Source: Methanobacteriota archaeon
GTDB taxonomy: Archaea; Thermoplasmatota; Poseidoniia; Poseidoniales; Thalassarchaeaceae
DNA length: 12,162 nt
Direction of reading: 5' to 3'
Assembly (NCBI GenBank): GCA_002685895.1
Contig: NYYK01000091.1
Coordinates: 1-12,162 of the forward strand
Program-made: the position numbers and the translations under genes
Notes under the pieces: model-generated
The model's database searches: none
Told to the model about the DNA's origin: nothing
What the model saw: only the letters and a program-made list of their open reading frames with translations
Shown here: positions 7,136-12,162 of the stretch, in pieces
Numbering within the stretch: position 1 is the stretch's first letter
Layout of the letters: the number at the start of each line of letters is the position of its first letter

Positions 7136-7885
7136 TCATGCCATTATAGACGATACTAGATAAGACCCCATGTAAACTATCTGAGCTGCTAAGGCCCATG
7201 GAGCAATCCACCAAACTGCCGATTTGAGGGTTTTTCCTATCATAACTGCTGAAACTAATACTGAAAATGCTGAGCCTGCTGTGAAATAAAGAATCATTGA
7301 AGGGTGGAACAAATCCATTGGTATGCCCGATTGAGGACCTGCAAACAGGCCAAACATCATTCCAATTGTTGCTGGTAGCAAAATAGCCATCAAGCCTTTG
7401 AGCATCATCGCTTGACCTTTCAAATCGAGTTCTCGCTTGCTACGTAATCGCAAAAGGCGGTCGTATTCAAGACTCATTGAAAAGGTTACATCTTGTAGTG
7501 GTGCTTCGTTTTCATCAGCAGTTTGTAGCAAATTGAATGCGCGTTGGATGGGTGGGGAGCGGGAATCAACAGCGAATTCTGAAATGGCGGCGTCAAAAGT
7601 AGTGACTTTGCTACGTGCTATCGCCCTTCTCAACAAGTGGCCTAATGCATCATTTCGTTGTTCAGACAACGAAGTAATAGCTTGCTGTAAACCAAGACCC
7701 GCACCCAATGATGTGGAAATCCCTTCAAGAAGTTCCGGCAAACCATTTTCCAAATTTTTTAGGCGTTTGCTCTCTAGCATGAATGGTAAACCTCCACCTA
7801 TTGAAATAATCGTCAAGGGAACAAACAATGACATCAGTAATGAATCCGTAATCATGTCAAGAAAGCCGGGGATTCCAATTGCCAT
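7136..7885 (-). CDS. TadC-like type II secretion F-domain membrane protein
   Basis: This is a platform protein of the T2SSF (GspF/TadB/TadC) family, expected to sit in the cytoplasmic membrane and contact the ATPase. It has 249 residues. There is one membrane segment near the N-terminus (about 14-36). A helical cytoplasmic domain at about 40-150 has the family pattern LPELLEGISTSLGAGLGLQQAI, where conserved small residues follow a hydrophobic helix, and an RSKRELDLKGQAM stretch. Three further membrane segments follow at about 161-182, 197-217 and 224-247. It is somewhat short for a TadC, which usually has around 300 residues. The ATG at 7885 is two bases after the stop of the previous gene, with GGGGGTG directly upstream, so the genes are probably translationally coupled. 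Order and spacing (TadB-like, TadC-like, ATPase) indicate one operon. Confidence 0.85.
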   Translation of the reverse strand: MAIGIPGFLDMITDSLLMSLFVPLTIISIGGGLPFMLESKRLKNLENGLPELLEGISTSLGAGLGLQQAITSLSEQRNDALGHLLRRAIARSKVTTFDAAISEFAVDSRSPPIQRAFNLLQTADENEAPLQDVTFSMSLEYDRLLRLRSKRELDLKGQAMMLKGLMAILLPATIGMMFGLFAGPQSGIPMDLFHPSMILYFTAGSAFSVLVSAVMIGKTLKSAVWWIAPWALAAQIVYMGSYLVSSIMA

Positions 7886-7887
7886 TA

Positions 7888-8463
7888 TTACACCCCCGGA
7901 TCCTTAGACTTAGCACCGAGTAATATTATGACGAGAATACCAATTGTGGCTAATAGACCGCCATTGAATAACAACATCATTGTACTTACCTCTGGGACAT
8001 CACCACCTATTGGGCCTAGATCGCCTAACAGAAAGGGTGCTATCGCCAATAAACCCAAAATTAGAGGTGCTAGAAAACCAAGAATCAGTGCTTTTTCGGG
8101 AAGGCCTGCCAAATCTTCGATGTACCTCTTCAATCGGTCGGTTCGATTCTCTTCAGCACGGGAGGCCTGTTGTTCTAATGAAGACAATATATCCGTGTTG
8201 GAGGTGACATTATTGAGCATTGAATTGAGAAGGCGTCGGTAATCATCACTCTTTGCTCCTTTGATTAAGCGTCGGATTTCATCTTCTAATCTCTGTCCCT
8301 TATTGACTCCTGACATTGCTTTTGAAAAATCATTGGATATTCGACCATAGCCTCCTCGAGAAATGTGAGTCATTGCAGATTCTAATCCAACACCTGCGCC
8401 AATAAGAACTTGAATACCACGCAGAGCGTAAATGAGGTTGATTTCCTCCTCTTGTGCACTCAT
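7888..8463 (-). CDS. Short TadB-like type II secretion F-domain membrane protein
   Basis: This second T2SSF-family protein has 191 residues from the ATG at 8463. The cytoplasmic helical domain begins almost at the N-terminus (NLIYALRGIQVLIGAGVGLESAM, about 9-31), continues to about 120, and is followed by two membrane segments (about 124-147 and 161-183). TadB-type proteins are usually near 300 residues with one or two membrane segments before this domain, and these are absent here. The frame extends to an ATG at 8496, but that start would overlap the previous gene and has no ribosome binding site. The ATG at 8463 is 16 bases after that gene's stop, with AGAGGT upstream, so I prefer it. The extra 11 residues would not add a membrane segment in either case. 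It probably pairs with the TadC-like protein as the inner-membrane platform of the same machine. Confidence 0.8.
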   Translation of the reverse strand: MSAQEEEINLIYALRGIQVLIGAGVGLESAMTHISRGGYGRISNDFSKAMSGVNKGQRLEDEIRRLIKGAKSDDYRRLLNSMLNNVTSNTDILSSLEQQASRAEENRTDRLKRYIEDLAGLPEKALILGFLAPLILGLLAIAPFLLGDLGPIGGDVPEVSTMMLLFNGGLLATIGILVIILLGAKSKDPGV

Positions 8464-8479
8464 TGAGATCAAACCTCTT

Positions 8480-8824
8480 TCAAACAACATCTTCAATTAA
8501 CAAAAATTCAAATTCATCTGCCTCACTATCGAAGCGTAGCCGAGCGAAACATACCTTGAGTTCTCGCTCTTCAAATGGATCTATGAACCAACATGTCCCA
8601 GAACGGAAAATCGTTTGAACTTTCAAATATGTGGGTACATCAATGTGCCCATTAAGTGTGAATTCCATGCTTTCAGCACCTTGATCAAGCAAATCATCAC
8701 CTTCACCATCACGAGCAACTTCTCGCTGATAGCGGCGTCTAATTTCAAGTTTGATATTGCAGTTATCAAGTTGTAGCCAATCTCCATCCAATGAACGAAT
8801 AAAGCATGAATGTCCCGTCACCAT
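8480..8824 (-). CDS. Small conserved-looking hypothetical protein (114 aa), unknown function
   Basis: I do not recognise this protein. It has 114 residues, no signal peptide and no membrane segment. The pattern of alternating hydrophobic residues (WLQLDNCNIKLEI, MEFTLNGHIDV, YLKVQTIFRSG, LKVCFARLRF, EFEFLLIEDV) suggests a small, mostly beta-stranded cytoplasmic protein. A charged loop (about 32-50, RYQREVARDGEGDD) sits in the middle. Four cysteines (7, 22, 78, 92) are spread singly and form no CxxC pair, so zinc binding is not evident. The ATG at 8824 has GAGGG seven bases upstream. The gene is the first one after the RPA pair and lies 16 bases before the TadB-like start, so it is most likely cotranscribed with the secretion genes and may be an accessory part of that machine. 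Confidence 0.7.
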   Translation of the reverse strand: MVTGHSCFIRSLDGDWLQLDNCNIKLEIRRRYQREVARDGEGDDLLDQGAESMEFTLNGHIDVPTYLKVQTIFRSGTCWFIDPFEERELKVCFARLRFDSEADEFEFLLIEDVV

Positions 8825-8852
8825 CTAAGTTCCCTCGTTGGGGCACAAGTAG

Positions 8853-8874
8853 CGCGCTAATTGAAGGTAGCGCG
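8853..8874. repeat. GC-rich inverted repeat between the RPA pair and the secretion genes
   Basis: CGCGCTA at 8853-8859 and TAGCGCG at 8868-8874 are perfect reverse complements separated by eight bases. The left arm is itself inside the 10-base palindrome TAGCGCGCTA (8850-8859). This is the only sizeable gap (58 bases) inside the minus-strand block. No T-run follows on the minus strand, so it may be a weak terminator, an RNA processing hairpin or a protein site. Confidence 0.4.
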
Positions 8875-8882
8875 TGACAGCC

Positions 8883-9806
8883 TCACTTTGAGTCGATGTG
8901 ACGTAAGAACCCGAATGTCTGCTCAAATATCAATCCAGCATCGATTAGAGCATCAACAGCAGCCTCTCCATCAGAACGTGAGACCCCTGTGCTTGCGAGC
9001 TCTTGCATAATGGCATCATATGGAACACCATCGCCTGGATCATTGGCCAATAAAAAGTTGCAGATGAACTCTTTTGATGCCTCTGATGACCCTTCTTTAT
9101 CAGATGATGATTCTGGCGTTTGGTCAGAATCTTCTGAATAGGAAGTCATGTTTCCTTCTGCGCGGTCCAAAGCAAGATAAACGGTGAGCATATAGACATC
9201 GGATTCTACATTGGAATAGTGGCCACGGCCTGTAATCAGGCCATCAGCAAGGTCTGCTGGAATACCTGCTGCACGGTATGCATCTGCACTGGGTTCCAAA
9301 TCTCTGCTTTTCTGGAAGATGTCAATTCTCCTCAAGGTGGCATCTGCTGTTTCAACCAACCAATTTGCATTTCCTTCGCTATCGATAGTAGTATACTGTT
9401 CTAGCCTAATGCCTGTGAATACATTCCCTTCATCGGATTGATATGGATTACACTTACCTATTGCAAGGAGCAATATTGGTCCTTCATTCTGCTCAAACTT
9501 TGCCAATAATTCCTCCATCTGAGCGTGAAGTTCTGGTTGAAAGGAAGCGACACTGAACATATGCAAGCCAGTTGGATCCCTAATTGCGCCGCGGTAATTC
9601 GCCCCGTTATCGCTATCTCGTCGCTCCATCCTTTCAAGTAAACCCGCAACCATCATGCGGTTCACTTTAGCACCAAGTTTTGTAATTACGAATGTGGGAT
9701 CATATTCGCCAGAGCCTTTCTCAATCAAATCAGACTCAAAATATTCGCGGGCAAACATGCGAATTGCTGGCTGTCGGCTTGGTCGGCTCAACTTTCCACC
9801 CCCCAT
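8883..9806 (-). CDS. RPA-associated OB-fold protein (archaeal RPA family, COG3390-like)
   Basis: This is the partner protein encoded beside archaeal replication protein A; in haloarchaea such proteins are cotranscribed with RPA and bind it. It has 307 residues. After a basic N-terminus, RMFAREYFESDL leads into an OB fold at about 37-160. That fold contains the family segments FVITKLGAKVNRMMVAGLL and YRGAIRDPTGLHMFSVASFQPE. An acidic Ser/Glu/Asp linker (about 213-245) joins a C-terminal winged-helix domain (about 245-304, EFICNFLLANDPGDGVPYDA to GLIFEQTFGFLRHI) like the C-terminus of eukaryotic RPA32. The ATG at 9806 overlaps the end of the rpa gene by 19 bases. A TTG at 9791 overlaps the rpa stop (TTGA) and has GGGGGGTGG just before it, so that start, giving 302 residues, is a real alternative. 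The likely role is in ssDNA binding during replication and repair. Confidence 0.88.
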   Translation of the reverse strand: MGGGKLSRPSRQPAIRMFAREYFESDLIEKGSGEYDPTFVITKLGAKVNRMMVAGLLERMERRDSDNGANYRGAIRDPTGLHMFSVASFQPELHAQMEELLAKFEQNEGPILLLAIGKCNPYQSDEGNVFTGIRLEQYTTIDSEGNANWLVETADATLRRIDIFQKSRDLEPSADAYRAAGIPADLADGLITGRGHYSNVESDVYMLTVYLALDRAEGNMTSYSEDSDQTPESSSDKEGSSEASKEFICNFLLANDPGDGVPYDAIMQELASTGVSRSDGEAAVDALIDAGLIFEQTFGFLRHIDSK

Positions 9807-11479
9807 TTTGCTCTGATCTCTTTAGCCCTCTCTGCAGGTGGTGTCTTGTCAACCTCGATTGAAGAGGCTAAGAACATCGCTCCTTGGTCATCAATCATGC
9901 AACGGCCCCTTACTGTAACATGACGCCCTAGAAGGCTAGAACGGATTCCTTCAACGAATGCCTCAGTGCCGGAATTATCAATATCATCTGCGACTTGTTC
10001 CATTGTCTTCTCAAGGTATGTTTCACTTGATTCACGATTAAACAGAAGAGAAGCACTGTTTGAACCATCGTCTATTACCATCCTTAGACGCAAGTCCCTA
10101 TTGCCCTCAACCATTCCATGTGTTGAACACGCGTGGTCACGCAATACTCTCCGGCATTCTGGACAACGATGGACAATCCCGCAATCAGAACGAACTGATA
10201 CTATACATCCCGCTGTTTCTACGCCATTGATTGAACCGCCGGTGACTAGTGGAGTCAGTTTGTGCTGAACCCAATGATTTGATGAATCAATTGTATCCCA
10301 AGGAGCTGTCTTGAGTAACTCAACTTGGTCTGCTTGGTCCACTGTGATATCGGGGGTGCCTTGCCAAGCTCGAACCCGTACACCACTCAATGTGGCAAAT
10401 ACTGGTAGTGAACTAGAATCTATTGGCAATTCTTGCCAAGCCGTCATCCTGCAACGGCCGGTTGGATCTACTACCTCGCCACCCCAGAGTGTCTTCTCTT
10501 CATCATCAGAATTAGTGAAATTACGCTCATTCCATTCAATTATCTGAACTACGATTGTGACATCTCTTGAACCATCTTTGAGATTTGAAATATTGAGTTT
10601 CGAGGATTCTTCAAGTTGAGACAAATTAGCGAAATTTTCATCGTGAAAAACTTCAATTTTTGTTCTATCGCCAATGTTCAATTCAGGAGTGTCCCTAAAA
10701 CGCTTGATTGATGCACCCTCAATGCGCAGAAGGGTCCCTACTTCGTGGTCGAAATTGTCCCAACTGACATAACCAATAGACCCCGTAGCATCAGCAATCT
10801 TTCCTTTAACAATATCCAAATCACCACTACCATCCTTCTTAGTGATGGTTGTGGGATTGTTAGACATTAGGCGACCTACTATGGTAACAAATCCATCTTT
10901 GCTACCAATCTCTGCAATCGTGATTGGATCACTTGTTGCTAGCGAAACAGGGGGACCACCCTCTTCCAAAACTACAACTCTACTACTGCGGTTGACGTTG
11001 ATTGATTTTTTGCCCTGCCACTCATTGACGCTAACCCCCTCTAGACGGACTACTGAGCCGGGAGAAAGATTCTCGGAGTGATTTCCCCAATCCTTGTAAT
11101 CCCATCTCACCGATTGCCCTGAATCTGAATATGGTGCATCTTCAATCCATCCGAAGGCTATCTGCTTCTCTTCACCTCGTACCATTTGCACTCGAGGTAC
11201 ATAAGTGACAACTTTCACCTCAATTGTGACATTGGAATCTTCACTGTTCAATTCAGAGAAGCGGTCTACCTTCTTACCTTCACGGAATGCAGTTCTAGCT
11301 GCACCTTGGACCACTTCTTCACTAACCTCAAAGCGCCTCAATACTGAACGGTAGGAATCCTTTGGAGGGAGTAAAAACTCCTTTTGATATTTCTCAAATT
11401 CCTCGCGTATCTTTGCTGGATCAGCATCTGGTGCGTGTTCCAAAACTCTCTTCACATACTCATCTATTTCGTCTGACAT
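9788..11479 (-). CDS. rpa: Replication protein A large subunit (multi-OB, zinc finger)
   Basis: This is the archaeal single-stranded-DNA-binding protein RPA, 563 residues, which protects ssDNA in replication, repair and recombination. A helical N-terminus (about 1-60, with PAKIREEFEKYQKEFLLPP) precedes three OB folds. OB1 is at about 83-170 (VTIEVKVVTYVPRV to VVVLEE). OB2 is at about 186-278 and includes VKGKIADATGSIGYVSW and LRIEGASIKRF. OB3 is at about 296-390 and includes WGGEVVDPTGRCRMTAW and SGVRVRAWQG. A fourth, C-terminal domain (about 410-545) carries the zinc finger with ligands C439, C442, C451 and H454 (CPEC, eight residues, CSTH), as in archaeal RPA41 and eukaryotic RPA70. The aromatic W/K-rich turns WQGKK and WQGTP match OB-fold ssDNA-binding strands. 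The ATG at 11479 is preceded by TGAGGA. The stop overlaps the RPA-associated gene, which points to coupled translation. It heads the minus-strand block, or is second if the upstream small ORF is real. Confidence 0.93.
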   Translation of the reverse strand: MSDEIDEYVKRVLEHAPDADPAKIREEFEKYQKEFLLPPKDSYRSVLRRFEVSEEVVQGAARTAFREGKKVDRFSELNSEDSNVTIEVKVVTYVPRVQMVRGEEKQIAFGWIEDAPYSDSGQSVRWDYKDWGNHSENLSPGSVVRLEGVSVNEWQGKKSINVNRSSRVVVLEEGGPPVSLATSDPITIAEIGSKDGFVTIVGRLMSNNPTTITKKDGSGDLDIVKGKIADATGSIGYVSWDNFDHEVGTLLRIEGASIKRFRDTPELNIGDRTKIEVFHDENFANLSQLEESSKLNISNLKDGSRDVTIVVQIIEWNERNFTNSDDEEKTLWGGEVVDPTGRCRMTAWQELPIDSSSLPVFATLSGVRVRAWQGTPDITVDQADQVELLKTAPWDTIDSSNHWVQHKLTPLVTGGSINGVETAGCIVSVRSDCGIVHRCPECRRVLRDHACSTHGMVEGNRDLRLRMVIDDGSNSASLLFNRESSETYLEKTMEQVADDIDNSGTEAFVEGIRSSLLGRHVTVRGRCMIDDQGAMFLASSIEVDKTPPAERAKEIRAKWGVES

Positions 11480-11492
11480 AATTATTCCTCAT

Positions 11493-11529
11493 CGGTTGGA
11501 AACTCAGGAGTTATCGAGATACCCAACCG
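11493..11529 (-). repeat. Nested inverted repeats in the rpa leader
   Basis: CGGTTGG (11493-11499) and CCAACCG (11523-11529) are perfect 7-base arms. Inside them lie AACTC-AG-GAGTT (11501-11512) and TATC-GA-GATA (11513-11522 region), which could form two smaller hairpins. In RNA this would resemble a small three-way junction ending about seven bases before the rpa ribosome binding site. Further upstream on the same strand are GCACA-CCGT-TGTGC and TTCGGA-CAAG-TCTGAA. Whether this is a regulatory RNA or chance is undetermined, and the region overlaps the end of the small ORF. Confidence 0.35.
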
Positions 11530-11614
11530 CTTCAGACTTGTCCGAACGCGCACAACGGTGTGCAAAAACATCCAGGGCAACAGTCTGGCGTGCGGGCTGG
11601 GTAAGAATCTGCAC
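11504..11614 (-). CDS. Possible small protein upstream of rpa (36 aa)
   Basis: This short frame runs from a GTG at 11614 to a TGA ending at 11504, 24 bases before the rpa start. GGAGGTGAT (11618-11626), a near-perfect complement of the archaeal 16S rRNA tail, lies before the GTG with seven bases between GGAGG and the start. An in-frame ATG at 11635 would give 43 residues. The peptide begins QILTQPARQTVALDVF and is soluble, with one Cys and no family I can name. It could be a leader peptide controlling rpa translation, a small protein, or a chance frame. Evidence is limited to the ribosome binding site, the position and the lack of another explanation for the region. Confidence 0.4.
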   Translation of the reverse strand: MQILTQPARQTVALDVFAHRCARSDKSEAVGYLDNS

Positions 11615-11617
11615 TCC

Positions 11618-11626
11618 ATCACCTCC
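11618..11626 (-). promoter_or_regulatory. Near-perfect ribosome binding site for the small ORF
   Basis: The minus strand reads GGAGGTGAT here, the strongest Shine-Dalgarno match I noticed in the window. It is not followed by a large gene but by the GTG of the 36-codon frame, and it is the main reason to take that frame seriously. Confidence 0.45.
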
Positions 11627-11724
11627 GGGGAGCATTCCTAATTCCCCACAGTTCTTAATGGATTGTGTTTAGATTCAACCCCTTGGTGGGTGAACTTAGA
11701 AGCAAACACACCTTGCATTAGCAT

Positions 11725-12162
11725 ATGAGTGGGGCCGAGAATTTCAATTTCTGCGGAAAAACCGTTGCCCCGGGCAATCGACTTGAGACCTCCCTCGAAA
11801 TCGGCCACGACCCAATGGGCCAAAGTGCCGTGATACCCATTCAAATCCTCCATGGCTCTACAACCGGCCCAACTATTGCAATCATTGGAGCTATTCATGG
11901 AGATGAATTGAACGGCACTGGAATCATCCACCAACTTGTCTATGGTGATGACCACACCCCTGACACATCCGATGATCATATTGACCCTGAACAACTCTCT
12001 GGAACACTCATCCTTGTTCCTGTAGCCAATGTAGAAGCCATGATGATGAACTCACGTACATCTCCCGATGGCCGTGACCTGAACCGTCTGTTTCCCGGCA
12101 CACTGGAAGGAAGTCAGACAAGTCGGCTAGCACACACCATTTTCACCCACATTGTCAAGAGG
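11725..12162 (+). CDS. Aspartoacylase/succinylglutamate desuccinylase-family hydrolase, N-terminal part
   Basis: This frame runs from an ATG at 11725, after an in-frame TAG at 11719, to the window edge (146 codons), so the 3' end is missing. It matches the zinc-dependent carboxypeptidase-like AstE/AspA family. IAIIGAIHGDELNG (51-64) carries the first two zinc ligands as HxxE (H58, E61). A second block, LVPVANVEAM to SPDGRDLNRLFPG (98-125), holds the substrate-binding Arg/Asn-Arg of the DLNRxFPG motif (R117, N120, R121). The third zinc ligand, a His farther on, lies beyond the window. Family members cleave N-acyl amino acids such as N-acetylaspartate or N-succinylglutamate, and several archaeal relatives have unknown substrates, so only the family is called. 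An Asp-rich insert (about 74-88, GDDHTPDTSDDHIDP) separates the two blocks. No clear ribosome binding site precedes the ATG. The gene is divergent from rpa. Confidence 0.85.
   Translation, partial: MSGAENFNFCGKTVAPGNRLETSLEIGHDPMGQSAVIPIQILHGSTTGPTIAIIGAIHGDELNGTGIIHQLVYGDDHTPDTSDDHIDPEQLSGTLILVPVANVEAMMMNSRTSPDGRDLNRLFPGTLEGSQTSRLAHTIFTHIVKR

Noticed and set aside
11520..11600. Possible tRNA-like folds upstream of rpa
   Set aside because: Several short hairpins are present, but there is no T-loop GTTCRANNC consensus, no acceptor stem pairing and no anticodon arm in the right order.
11638..11994. Open frame of 118 codons on the minus strand
   Set aside because: It lies opposite the deacylase-family gene, whose plus-strand frame carries clear HGDE and DLNRxFPG motifs. 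The minus translation has no recognisable family and no ribosome binding site.
1..12162. CRISPR arrays, transposases, integrases, attachment sites
   Set aside because: No regularly spaced repeats, no DDE or tyrosine recombinase motifs and no long direct or inverted terminal repeats were seen on either strand.

Overview
The window looks like a stretch of archaeal chromosome, most likely from a marine Thermoplasmatota lineage such as Marine Group II (Candidatus Poseidoniales). This is an inference, not a database result. It rests on four things: a multi-OB-fold replication protein A with a CxxCx8CxxH zinc finger followed by an archaeal RPA-associated OB protein; a polyprenyl (geranylgeranyl) diphosphate synthase paired with a geranylgeranyl-reductase flavoprotein, the core of archaeal lipid synthesis; a VirB11/CpaF-like secretion ATPase with two TadB/TadC-type membrane proteins; and translation starts often preceded by strong GGAGG/GGGTG-like sites. 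No rRNA, tRNA, CRISPR array, transposase or phage gene was found, and gene density is high.

Layout, left to right. Positions 1-726 (minus strand) hold the first 242 codons of a secreted lipoprotein whose 3' end lies outside the window. Positions 832-3020 (minus) are a two-gene lipid operon: the prenyl synthase is upstream and the reductase downstream. Across a 64-base divergent gap with a palindromic AT box, 3085-4116 (plus) encodes a protein with the framework of hydroxymethylbilane synthase (HemC) but without its cofactor cysteine and several substrate-binding arginines. Positions 4237-5859 (plus) encode a 540-residue protein with three SAP-like repeats, probably DNA-binding, whose start is uncertain.

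From about 11.6 kb back to 5.88 kb the minus strand carries a compact co-directional block. Its order is: possible small ORF, RPA large subunit, RPA-associated protein, a 114-residue unknown protein, a short TadB-like protein, a TadC-like protein, and the CpaF/TadA-like ATPase. The pilus/secretion genes are 2-16 bases apart. The two RPA genes overlap. The only larger internal gap (58 bases) holds an inverted repeat. A single-stranded-DNA-binding module beside a pilus/secretion motor is the most suggestive arrangement here, although simple adjacency is possible.

Positions 11725-12162 (plus) begin a zinc-dependent aspartoacylase/succinylglutamate desuccinylase-family hydrolase that runs off the right end. 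Between it and rpa lies a 245-base divergent region with several short inverted repeats and a small ORF with a near-perfect ribosome binding site.
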